A stretch of DNA of 64,000 nt from Apostichopus japonicus. Lineage: Eukaryota > Echinodermata > Holothuroidea > Aspidochirotida > Stichopodidae. The notes under the pieces are model-generated. The model had not been told where the DNA came from. It saw nothing but the letters and a program-made list of their open reading frames with translations, and searched no databases. The position numbers and the translations under genes were made by a program. Of the stretch, positions 40,213 through 53,500 are shown one piece after another. Position 1 is the stretch's first letter, and each line of letters begins with the position of its first letter. The stretch is taken from the NCBI RefSeq assembly GCF_037975245.1, contig NC_092567.1, positions 21,798,376 to 21,862,375 on the forward strand, given 5' to 3'.

Positions 40213-43200
40213 TTTGCAGCAAAGAAAAAGAAAGAAAAACTCACTGATTTTTCACACTTTAGAGCTTACAGAAAAACATAATCACATGCATAAACTTACA
40301 TCCACTTAGAATCATAAAAGTCATCAACAACAATATCCGTTCATGGTCAGGACAGTTTTCCACCCCAGCTAACAACCCTTCAAGTATCTCTCCCAAGTTG
40401 TCCTAATCAAGTCATATTACCAAGAATATTATTTATTGTTTAACAAAGTTCGCAATTTCATCATGATGGTTGTTAATGTTACTTCAAAGTAGACATTTGG
40501 CCCTAGAATCGTTTCCATGTATGATTCTAAACATGCCTATTGCTAATCAAAGTTTTAAAGGCATATACTTAAATTTCTACAGTAAACTAGTAATAGAATT
40601 GTCATGAAACACAGACCAGGCAAAGGCCTAACGTTGTTTCTTCTTGTCTAGCAACTCCCTGACAAGGACATTAACAAAACAGGGCAACTACAGGAACCTC
40701 TGGCTATCTAATACTAAAACTAGCTAAGATTTGTGTACGGTACATCGAGACACTACATCTCTGCATAGACATGACCAAATGAGGATAATACATTTGAAAA
40801 GAATAGCAAGTCTGAAAATAAAAATATAATACAAGTTTCATAAACAAAATCAAAAAATAATCACAAGGGATACATCAACAAATGCTATGTTATATCAAAC
40901 ATGCAGCAGCATTTTGGATTGAATTATGGTACAATGATGTCAAGCTTTGTGTGATAACACATTTTGCAAAATGAACTTCTCTAAATCAGACTATATTCAC
41001 AAACTCTTCTACCTAGTCGATGGAAGAGGGCGCTATTTTATTTCCACTGAATCACATACTTTTTAAGCCTCAGATTCCTGCATACCTTTAAAAGCAGCAA
41101 TTTACTTCCGATTTTGTTTAATTTCCGATGCTGTTTGACTTTACGATCTCATTGAAGATACATGATGATAAGTCATATTTTCATGTTAGCAGTTGAGAAA
41201 AAGTCAAAACAGGAATTTCAGGAATTTTAGAATTTATGAAAGAGTGTCTGGGTGACAAGCTTTGAACAACTGAATGTTGTATTTCCTGCATACAAGCTCG
41301 CTAATACTGAACAGAAAATCTGGGAAATTGCCTAAGTTTTGACCATTTGTAATTTTGTAAATGTTCTGGAAACTGCAGACCAACTTCCAAGTTAGGTGGT
41401 ATAAAAAAGGAGGTCTTTCTTTTACCATTTTTTATTTCATATTCAAGGGAGGGGTACAGGAAGGATGTATATATCAGGTATTACATAACCACTTTGCCCC
41501 TGCATGTTAGTTTTGGGGAGTGAAAGCTATACCCTCAATCAAGCGAGAACCAATTCATCCGCCCAGATTCCACTTTTCAAATTGCATAACCAGAATGAAC
41601 AGAAAAAATTTACAAGCGATAATCCCATAAGACCACAAGTTTGCCAGATATTCATGCAAAAATAAAAAAATAATAGCAAAATGCATTCTAGCATTTTTGT
41701 TTCTTAAAAACAAAACAGACAAATTATTATACAGAACTTGGAATGTTTGAATGTGCATGGGTCAAAAATGCACTTAAAACATAGAAGAAAAGTACACCAA
41801 ATTTAAATTTTTTGCTCTTAACACATGCATTTGTAAACAATGCCAAACTGAATCAATTTGAAATATATAACAAACCCCAATAAAATGAAGGGAAAATAAT
41901 TCAAACTTTTTTCTAGTCGTATTAAATTCAACTGACCCATTGTGCAGCAAAGATCAGTTGCCCTTACATACCAAGAAGACAGTTCTGTTGTTGATGATTA
42001 TTTACATCTTATTTTTCCAATCTGGCATCTTTTTGAGCTGATTTTGACTTAGTTTTAGACACTATTTGACAACAAAAAAATATGGATAAATGACAATGCC
42101 AGTTATTTAGCATGACTATACCTTGCTTTGAGTTTTTGTGGAAACATTTGCCTTTTGCTGATGATTAGTACTAATATTTTGAGTGACAAAATTTTAGGGC
42201 AAAATTAAAATCAGTCATTATTTGGTAATTTGATGATACAATGCAGGTGATTGCAATCAAATAATACCCAGTTGGCATGGCAACATCATGAAATGACAAA
42301 CAAAATAAGCGGCTTTACAGTTATAAATTTGATTTGCAATCACACTAGTTGCTATGGTTTCTGAATTTTGACACTAATTAATATTATGGATAGTATGGAT
42401 TTTAACATTTCAGCTAACAACCAAACAGAAAAAGTTACAGAACAGTTTATTGCTATGACATCTAATACTAATTTATTATGTTATGAATGTATGTTATAAT
42501 GTAATACTATGTTACTATGTTATGAATGGGTCTCTAATATTTAAATGTTTCTCCTTAGCTCTCTACTTCATGGGTGACTTGTCAAGAAGGAATTTTTTCC
42601 AGTTATTTAGGGAACCAAATTATATGACTTGAAGGTCATCATTTTTGTCCACAAATTAAAAACTTGCCCAAAACTGATTTTGAAAGCTGTTTTTTATGGA
42701 TTGAACAGATTACTTGAACAAATATTTCTCCAGAAATTGAGGATGGTGAAGCAAAAAGAATGCTTAATTATTTTGAGACCTAACAACATTATTAAGAGCA
42801 GCAGTAAAAGAGGTGTAATAATTTGACTACTAGTGGAGCATTTTCTTCTGTAAGGGATATGTTTAGAAGCAATGCTGATGCATTTTTGGAATTTGACTTT
42901 TTTAATGATGTATTTTCAAATTGCTTATGGATTCACAAACCTATATAGAGCTTTACTAATGCTGTAATTTTTGAGTAATTAATATTTATATCAGAATGTA
43001 ACTAATGCGGAGCATGTGAGCTATCTAATACCGATGTTAAATGTAAATCAGTCGTCCTAAGCATGCAAGTAGATATTCATAAAACCATGATTATGATAAA
43101 AAACATTTTCAAAATAAACAAAGTATGAAATAAGAGAGCAAGCTGAACAAAAGACTTCAAGAAAATTGCATACTGTTACATAGTTACATCATCAAAACAA

Positions 43201-44088
43201 GAATGAAACAAAACTATGGCATTATCAAAAAACGACAATAGCCAAACAAAAACATAACATATGACAAAAGCAGGTGAGTTGCAGACCAAATATTTCCATT
43301 TAGTGCAAAGGGTTGGGAAAGGAGGGGGTCGGGGGGCGACATTGACTATACTTTTTTGATAATTCATACATCAAATTTTAAAACTTTTTACAGCACCAAA
43401 AATATTGTCACGAGTTGTAGACGAAATGAATATCTTGTTGGCCATTTAGTAGACTTTGTTCACTTTTATGAATTTGTGTTACATGACAAATTAGATACTT
43501 TTCATTTTATTAAAAGGATTACACACCAGAGCCTAGAACTGCATTCTACAGATTGGACCAAGACCAAACAATATGAAAGGATTCCTGAATGTTGCTCCTA
43601 GCTTTTGAAGTTGGTTGCAGGTTAACTGAGAAATAAAACCCATGAATACATTTAAACTCCTGAGTGTTTAGGCATCAGCTAGTTAATCCTTACTCAAGTT
43701 CGGTCACAATCTTACAATTTTATGACTAGACACATCTTTTAGACTGGAAACTTGACTTTCAGAATACTGTACTTTAATCTTCATATTAAAATGAAGTTTG
43801 TATATAAACTCATCCTTTACGAAAAATCATAACCAACATTTTCAACTTTTGAAATATTGTGAAACACCCAGTTTATCTAATTTCTGAAATGCTGTAGGCC
43901 TTCTAAGATAAATGCAAGGTCGGGTATTCTCATGCTGTGCAAGACTATCGGAATATAGGGCTTAATTTGTCTTATGGAGACAGTTCAATAAATCCCTTAT
44001 TATCATTTTATGAACAGGGAACGGAGGGAGGGGGGGGGTGTCGACATTTGTGCAAGATTTCTCTATTTTTCGTCCACGAGTGAAACCT
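40213..44088. other. AT-rich intergenic sequence, no gene seen
   Basis: Nearly 4 kb with no exon or clear repeat on either strand. Open frames are short and of random composition. A purine/poly-G tract (GGAGGGGGTCGGGGGG) lies near 43321-43337. The 3' end of the minus-strand FKBP gene transcript should fall at the high-coordinate side. Confidence 0.55.
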
Positions 44089-44280
44089 GTAAAGTACCGT
44101 GTCAAGAAAGAAAGGTGCAGCAAGCTGCAAAATCCCCTGCAGCAGAGCTAAATGAAATATCAACTTATAGAGATTATCTCCCCACAATAGTAGTGCCTCC
44201 ATTGTGTGAAACTGCACAGTGCAATCCTACATAGCTTGGCTGCAGGATGCTGCAGCCCCTTCAGCCTGCTTCTTTTGAAG
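44089..44280 (+). repeat. CTGCAG-rich interspersed repeat, copy c
   Basis: GTAAAGTACCGTGTCAAG, GCAGCAAGCTGCA, GTGTGAAACTGCACAG and GGCTGCAGGATGCTGCAGCC in the same order as copies a and b. It lies about 250 bp downstream of the FKBP stop codon and may be within its 3' UTR. Confidence 0.72.
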
Positions 44281-44527
44281 TGTGCCAAAGAAAACTGGTT
44301 GTGATCCAAATCGCTTAGGGCGGGGGGTTGTATTCACCGCTAGAATTTTCCCTACCGGCCACTCTGATTCTCAACGTGACGGATTGAAAAGTGCATCACT
44401 CTTCCGTGCAAAATACCATAAAGCTATCTTGATTTCACTTCTACACTTGGTGCAATAATAAGCATTTGTTTCGTTATTTTGATCTTCTCATTGTTTCTAA
44501 ACTTTCTACTATTTACTGCTCCCGATG

Positions 44528-47500
44528 TCACACCGATGATTCCCCCTCTTCCTTTTTCTCCCCTTCGGTGACTTTCTCCTCTTCGGTGACTTTCTCCCCT
44601 TCGGTGACCTCCGGGGTCGGGGTCTCAACTTCCTCTGCTCCCTCCTCAGCGGCTGCTGCTGCCGCTGCCTCTTCCTCGGTTTGTTCCTTTCCTCCATTTT
44701 CTATCGAAAAGTTCTTAACATTTTCTGCCATTTCTCGCTTCATCTGCTCCTCTTCTTCTTCCTGTAATAATAATTATCATAAAAATATTTTTAAAAACCA
44801 AGAATTTTTTTTCACCCAAGCACAGAACCAACCAACCAACCACCCACCGGCTTACTCCCTTAGCCTCCAGGTTATCATGTAACTGTTATGAGGGTCCCCC
44901 CCCAACGTGCGATGAATGAGGGTTGAACTTAGCTTTTATAAGTGATGACTCACTTGTTGTCAGATAAATATTTGTGACTGCAAAAAAGTGTCCACTGCCA
45001 GTGAAGCTGTTACTACAAATGTTGGACAGAACCAAAAATTTTGGATTAAGATAACCCTTACATTACCCCCAAATTATTACTTCACTGATACAGAAAATTA
45101 TTTCATGCTTCTGTTATTTCATGCTTCTGAACTGGTCACGTATAAAGATGAACACCTCAACTTTCTTTTAGATTGCACATCAATTTAAACATTATACTCA
45201 TGAACATCACAAAGACCTTCAGAAAATCGGGACGATTCAGTTTTCCATTTGGAGAATATATTTTCACCGGGAATACAGGACAAATCCCTGATGAATCCAG
45301 AGGTTGTGGCATGAGACCACCGACGATGGTTGGTTGTGGATGCTCTTACCTTATCCCTGTTCTCTTTTAAGATGGTGTCAAACATGTTCTTGTAGAGACG
45401 TTTCTCCTTCTCGGCTTGCTGTTTGATCTTTTGATTACAGATCGATACTTGGTTCTTTGCCGCTTTATTATCTGGAGATAACTCCAGTACTTTCTCAAAG
45501 TCCTGTTTGGCGAGCTCGTACTCGGTTTTGCCAAAGTATGCCTGTCCGCGTCGAAAGAAGCCTTTCTCGCTGTTGGCGTCAAATTCGAAAGCCTGTGAAG
45601 AAGAGCGAAAGGCAATTTGTCATCATGATGGTGTGGTGAATTCATTATTCAGACCGAACGAGAGGAAAGAGGGGAATGGAGGGGGGGGTGGGGAGTTGAG
45701 GATGTTTCAGTCCCTGTACCTTGAGTTAGGTAGGGGACCTGGGGGATTATTGGATGCAGAATAATGAATGCTCATTTCCATGATATTAAGATACCTTCCA
45801 ACGAGTATCTTGTACCTGGTATGGCTTTTGTAAACTACCAAAAATGGAAGAGCTTAAATGGTCCAAAAAGGGTTGAAGAAATGCATTGCCAAACATATGG
45901 CAAAAAGTGGAAAGGCTTTTAGACATCTAAACTTGACATGTGGCTTCTCTTTGATGAATAAAGGATCCTCATTGTTTTTGGTAGAGATCAAATGTCAATT
46001 ATGGCCATCAAAGGTCAATTTGTGAACATTATATTCATGAGAACTCTATCATGAGCAGATTTTACAAGATGCTTCAGAGTAAATGTGCATCAGGCACAAA
46101 GGTCAATAGAGGTCATATCCTATTAATGATATGCCCAAGTAAATGCAAAATATTAAGAATTTTTAGGTCCTTCATGCGAATGAAAGTTACAAGTCCAGCC
46201 TATAATCTGATTACTATCAAGTTTATGTATCCTGTTCTACTGAAAATTAACCAAATTCAATGCTTCAACTTTGTTAAAAGTTATACTATGGCACAATTTG
46301 TAGTAAATATAAACAGGTTCAAACAGTTAACTGCTGGAAGGGTGGGTGGATCATCACTGTGGAATCCCTTCAGTTCTCTCTGCCAGTGAATGTGATATTG
46401 TCTAACCCATTAGGGGTTTTACCTATATTTCCCTGTTACCAACTCTTACAAAATTTCTGTAAAATTGTTCTCATTTTCTCTCAAAATGAAGTAAATTCAC
46501 TCACCGTGGTGCAGACGGCCACGGCTTCTGGGTATTCCTCCAGTTTGAGGTAAGCCAGAGCCATGTTGAGGTTCGCGGCCAGTTGAAGCGCGTACGACTT
46601 GACTTTTTCATCGTCTTTCAGCCCACTCTCGGTTTCAAAGATAGAGATGATTCTCTTCCACTTCTTCATTGCTCCCTTGATATTTCCGGCCTGTGAAACC
46701 AAGTAAAGCAGGCTTAAGACACAGCATTTATGTAATGTAATGTAAATACAATCTTATATAGCGCTCTACGCGAGATGCATCTGTGGGCTTTACAAACAAT
46801 GACATAAAACAGTAAATATGTTTACCATATACAGATATATACAGGAATATGAGATCGAAAAACGATTAAAAGCACTGGTGAAGAGTAAAACGATAAAACA
46901 GATTGACTACAAAATCTACAATTTGAATGCTAAAAAGTGAAAATTCCAATTGTAGCTAGAACCTAAAAACCAACACGACAGAACATCATAAAATGAAAAG
47001 TCCACCTCTGATACTGTGTGTACACGACCATTGCCTGGACATTTGCATATTCAACAGTGGAAAATCCACCAATCAAATCACATCCCCATCCCCTCCCCCA
47101 CCCCCAAAATGGATTGGGCAATTAAAAAAAAAATTGTGAGAAATCCCTCCCAGGATAACAGACAACCCACTAATAAACTTGTGGAAAATTTTTCCTGTTA
47201 CAATTCTTTAACCCAAAGAACCTGTTTCCCTAAGGTATGTAAATTATGTGGATGTGTTATTGACCAATGAGAAGTCGTAATACTACTGTACATGCAGGGA
47301 ATCATTGTTGCTGGTATGGCTTTTATAGGCAAAATGCAATTATTATACAAATGGAAAAGATGGTTATAAAGATTCATTTTGTAGAGATTACCTTGTAGAA
47401 AGCAGAGCCTTTCTCCTTGCATGCTTCGCTTACTGCTATCTTCTCCTCAACGCTCATCTCCCAAGTATCTTTAGCCTGGTGAGATAAACCATGATATTTC

Positions 47501-50500
47501 AATCTTCTCTCTCTCAAAGAAAAACCCCAAAACAACAACAACATTAACGACGACTATCCTATGAACAAGAATCTGCCAAGCTCTCTCGCCAGATATCAAG
47601 TTATCATTTACTTAACACTTATCAAACAAGCTGTATGTATTTTCATGCTCTTCTCTTTGGGGTTGCACCAAACTAATACTGTGTTATCCAATGCCACACA
47701 GACTGCAAGATACAGTTGTTGCACCAGTTTGGTGGAGGATAAGACAATCTTTTCTCTCTCTCTCTCTCTAAAAGAAAAACCCAACAACAACAACAACAAC
47801 AACAACATGTCTATCCTATGACAAATCCCTGACAAGCACTCTCTCACCAGATATCAAGTTATCATTAACTTAACACTTATCAAACAAGCTGTATGTATTT
47901 TCAAGCTCTTCTCTTTGGGGTTGCACCAAACTAAAAATGTTATCCAATGCCACACAGACTGCAAGAGACAGTTGTTGCACCAGTTTGGTGGAGGATAAGA
48001 GCTCTTGTTTCATGGCAAGCTGCTTTAACAGAGGATTTGATAGGCCAGTTGTTCGAGCACCTCGATTTGTACTTTTCTTGTGGTTCACTGGCTTCAATCA
48101 TATTCCAGCCCCCAATTTTTTGTTTTGTTTTTCAATTTGAAAAGTGCAAAAAATATTGAAAGAAAGAAACCCCTATCAATTGCCTGATCCCTTTGAAATT
48201 ACAAAATACAATTTGTTTTAGATGCTTTGAAGAGGAGGAAGTATCAATAATCATTTAACTTGTATTTTAACGAAACTTTGGCTTTTTCCTTTGGATGGAT
48301 CATGCATTCTACAATTTCCAAGTGCCACTTTTGCTTGGGAAGAAAATGTCATTAAGGCCGGTAGAACCTTTTGAAGTACTGAAAGAGTCAGCAAACACTC
48401 ATTCAGACTACAATGATGACTACACACTTCGAAACTCGTTCAAAGCTGGCAACCATCTGCCCCCTTCGACCTTCCATTTCGCCCCCCCCCCTCCCTATCC
48501 CTGTTTTACATTACCTCCTTATATTTAAATTCCTGCAGAAGATTCTGTGAAGTTGGAATGTGTAAAAAACAGAAGGGCGGGAATTGATAAGATGGTAAAA
48601 TAGTATCAGCACAGATTTATACTTACATTTTCAAGTTCTTTGAGTTGAATATTGTACACGACAGGTGCATTTGCAGGAATGTCATATTCTTTGTTCCCCT
48701 CCTTGCCAAAGGCGACTTTTGATTTCAGTTTGAGTTGTGCCGTCTCTCCTTTCTTCATCTTCTGAATACCTTCCTCCACACCATCCACAATGCCGTGTTC
48801 AGATCCTGTAGGGGTCAAGGGTCAAAAGATTAAGAAAACTTAACTAGACACCAGAAGTCAATGTGTAAGCTGTACATGTTAATAATGTCTGAAGACTTTA
48901 GAGACCAGTGGGCTATCAGCAGACACCACTGGTAGTTATGAATCTTCAAGTTACTCTAGCAATCCTTCAAACTTGTCTGTCATTGAGAGAGGGCAGCAAG
49001 CCTGTTCGGAGTGCAAAGGGTATAATCCATACATAATATAATATAGTATCATCTGACCTTAAAGAGATTAAGGATAAAAAAAAAATGTAATATTTCAGTC
49101 TTTCTGCCATGATACTACCAAATACACAACATCTGGAAAATTCTAATATTAGCTTCGCGGCTCATTTTGATCAAATTTTCCAATCCTTTTTGATAGAAAA
49201 ATGCCAAAAATAACGTAAGTCTCTAGCCTGACTTAGTTTCAGATTAAAATTTCATGAAGTTTTCCGATTTTCCTTCTAATATGTAGTTGAATGTGACAGC
49301 AACATTGAGATGGGAAAGAAACATTAAGAAAATTGCTCAATAACCTTCATTTGGTGAAAAGAATAAAATATCAGAAGGGTGTCTTAGTTTGACCAACTGT
49401 AACCCTATGTTGAGTAAGACGGGGGAGGGTTGGTAAAATTGCTGACCAAGTATTGTAAGCTCCTTTAATGTGAACAGGAGGAAAGAGGAGGAGGAGGAAG
49501 AGAAGAGGAAGAAGAAGATGTACGTACCTTCTCCGATAGTAAATTTCACATCTCTGTCGTCGAATGTCCGTCCTTCGTGTGAGCCGGTCAGGTGTACTGT
49601 TAATAAAAAAGAAAGAACAACTTGCTATCCTTTCAAAGTTACCTCTTTTCTCTAATGGTCAATTTGTTTGCTAGTTGCTTCAGATTGTTTTTGTAATCAA
49701 GGGACTCTATCCAGGCAAATACAGTTGAGCACACAAAATAACATTTTGTTTTTGTCACAACAGATGCTTAATTGTTTCTGGAAATGCCTGACTGTTCACA
49801 ATTTTCCACGATAGAAAGTTCAAGTTAAGTTGCCTGCTTAAGACAAAAACCTATAGTACATTTTTTACGATCTACTTACTTTCAACGAGAGCGTCCTCCT
49901 TGGCAGTATCTCCTTCTCCGACTACGAGGGTTCGTTTGATGATGCTGCCGTCGCTGTCTTTAGAGACATCTTCACCTTTCCAGTCAAAAAGCTCCACCTC
50001 GAATACCAAGGTGCTATCTGCCGGTATCTGGCCTTGCCCTGTGATATTTGTTTTCAACAAAGAACGAGCAGTTTTAAGACCATCTTTGAAGTATTTTGCG
50101 TATGCATAACCCATGTATCTTATGCATCCATTGGTTATCAAACACGGCTTTTTAAGTCACCTGAGATGGAGACTGGGCAAGAAACACCAAACAAGTTGGT
50201 TCCCTCTCAACACCCGTCGAATTACATTGAGAATGGTTATTGAGACAACTATTCTCTAGCCCACTAGACAGACCCCCACTTTACTGCTGCAGTGCCTTAC
50301 ACATGGTGACCCTATCATACTGATAGCTGGTGTACTGACATGGACTGAGTCAAAAGGAGTTTTGGTGAAAAACAACCTGAAATTTTTATGTTTATGAATA
50401 TAAAACTCCCCGCAACTACTGGTGAAAGCCCATCTCAAATATCTTGTCCCTTCCTCAAGATATGGTTGATTGAAAGTATCTATTGACTGGATTAAACCTT

Positions 50501-53500
50501 AAACTACTCCAGAACATTGGATCACAGTTGCGGGTTTGTGATTTCATCTGGACAAATGCTCTTTAAAAACATAACTTTCGGCTATTATAATCTTCTTGTT
50601 GATTTATCCTTCAAATCTGATTCATTTGGAATATTTGCACAGCTGTCAAAGTGTCTCTGTACTGAAAATTTCATCCCCAAAATTGGTGTTGTAGAAATAC
50701 TCTTTTCCTCTGTATTATTATTATTAGTATTGTTATTAAAAAAGATTTATAAAGCGCCATCTACACAAAGGAGTAATAAAATGCACTTTGCAATATCTGA
50801 AGATTATAAATGATTGACAAATTATAAAGAAAAGGGAAATAACTTAAGTCTTCAAATTTTGTGTAACATGTTTGACTCTGTGAGGGCGTTGTGGTCAAAG
50901 GATTACAGGTTCGAGCCCTGGCCAGATCATTGCGTTGTGTCCTTGGGCAAGGCGCTTAATCACCATTGCCTCTCTTCACCCAGGTGTATAAATGGGGGCT
51001 TGGGAGGTAACTTGTAACTATAGCTGTTTGCGCCGGTTTGTGGCTGCACCCTATGGGAAGTCCCCCGGGGTACACGTGGTTGTGGTGCACTGTGGTGCCC
51101 CAGGAGAGATTGATTGAATTGTGCACACTTTGGTGTGTAGGTGTGACAAGTTACCAATGACCAGGGTTAAGTTGTAAAGTCGTGTGAGAGGGCCTTGGCC
51201 CTGAACAAGACTGTAAACCTAAAATTAAATTAATTAAAAATATCTGAACTTTCTCTATGTAAATACTATGGTGCCTTTGTGCAAGCACTGCTGTATACAT
51301 ATTTGTACTTTTAAATAACACTTTGCACATTTTGAATAGCATTTGCTATGTGATACCTGATAAATTATTCCCCGGGTGCCCGATTCTATGCTCCCTAACA
51401 TATATATATGGTCTTACCCTTACTCCCGTAAGCATACTCTGGTTTGCAGGTGAGAACTGCAATCTCTCCTCTTCTCATCGTAGCCACACCGACATCCCAA
51501 CCTTTTATCACCTGACCTGCAAGAAAAAATGAACGTTGCCTTCTGAAACCTTCAAACTTCAAACTAACAAAGAAAACACATAAAGTCTCAATACCTGTTT
51601 GCTGATGAATTTCGGAAAACAAACTTCCAAAGTAGATTCAATGTTTCTTGTTCTAAATGCACTCAGACCAGGTGGGTTTAATTGAAGAAAGCTGTCACAA
51701 CCGAAAGAAATTCATTTCCTGTTGCCCTTATGGCGCGAACGATTTACCTTAAAATCTCTTCAACACCCCACCGCCATGTCAGCATGTTCATTTCACAAAT
51801 GTAAACAAAATAGTTTACACTTGCTGTCCTATGCCTAATGGTTGGGGAAAAAAACCCAGAGAGATTTGATTGCCGCATGATCTGTTTGGCGGCGCTTGCA
51901 AAGTTTGATTGAAGTCTGTAGAATCTACAGACTAGTTAAAAATCTGGCGAATTTTATTCAGCTAAAAAATTGTAAGTTTGTTACGACAGATAACTCAATA
52001 AAAATAATGAATATTGATAAGAAAATTGCATAGAAAGGTGTCATTTTCACTGAGCTATTAGTGTGGTAAGCTGCTAATTGCCAAAGTTTAGATTTGGCAA
52101 CAAGAACTGAGACCTAATAATTTCAACGATCTTTTTCACTGATTTTAGTATCAGACGTCCAACAATCTTAATTTTGAACAGAATTTTTCTACGCGAAAGG
52201 TGGTAAATGAGGTATGCTTTAATCAAATAGGAATAACTTTCTTAAACTTTTCCCATCAAGCTTGAAGGGGGCTAATATGAGGGTATCAAACATGTTTGTG
52301 TGCTGAAAAAGGTTAAATCATGCCATGGAAACAGTCACAAATACGCCTGGTTATGCATATTAAATCTGTACTTTATGTAGCTTACACAATTAAATAAAGT
52401 GGTATATTTGAAAGTCGCAAATACTTTAAGAACATTCACAAAAGTTTGTTCGCTGTCAGTTTGGTTGCAGAAACAAGACAATCTGATTGATCTGAAGATA
52501 CAGTATGGTAAACCTAACTTCAGAGAAAAGGGAACCCAAAAGCTGCTAATAATAAGCAAGTAATTAATTATGTGTTTGACTCATCAACATTTCATCATCC
52601 GACTGCTTCATTGTACTAAGCGGAAAAATCTTTCAAATTTTTGACTGACTAAAATCTGAAACGCAGTTTGACTGATAAAAACAATAAACTACATTTTTAT
52701 GAGTATGAATATTGATTATCACTGACATATTGATAAAAATGAAGCCTAATATTTAGAGGCTTCAATTCTCTCAGATTGCCGCTTTAAAATGAATCACTCT
52801 TTACCTTCTCCTAGTTTGAAGGTAAATTTCTCTCCTCTGTCTCGGCTGGAATCAAACTGCTCGCCGGTGAGAAGGGTACCGACATAGTGAACGTAAACCG
52901 TGTCCCCTTTCGCAGGTCGATCTTGTTCTGCCTCGTCACCCTTGACCTTGATGGCCTTCAAGACTCCGCCATCTTTATCCGGTGATATATCTTCGCCTTG
53001 ACCGGCCAGAGGATGTGGAGTGAAGGTTTCCTCCGGTGCGGCATCTCCACCCATGTTGGCAGATCTGCAGAAGAAAAGAATATCCATGGCATTAGTCTCA
53101 CTTTCAGTCACAATTGTGTTGCTATGGAGATATTCTGACAAAGAGTGGTTTAATTCGCTGCGGCACACTATCTTGGATTGGTCAAAACTGTCATTTAAAG
53201 TCTGTGAATTTTTGCTTTAGGTTACTTTATGAATGATGGTTTAGTTGTTTTATTATTCCACCTGAACCTTGTAAGTCATTTGCCCAGCATTCGCATGAAC
53301 AACTATGACATTTCTCATTTTTTTCTACTTTTTTAAAAAAACAAATTTATTGGTCTCACTGCCAGTTGAATGACATGATAGTTTCACCTGATAGCTGGGA
53401 AATGGTGAAAGTTTAGCCTTTCTTCATTCTGCTGCATGGCATAACATGGTACTTTCCCTTATGCACCAGCACCTTCATTTATTCAATCTAATTATCCTAG

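Noticed and set aside
44466-44882. 138-codon plus-strand open frame
   Set aside because: It is antisense to the low-complexity FKBP tail; Ser/Ala runs reflect Glu/Ala codons on the other strand.
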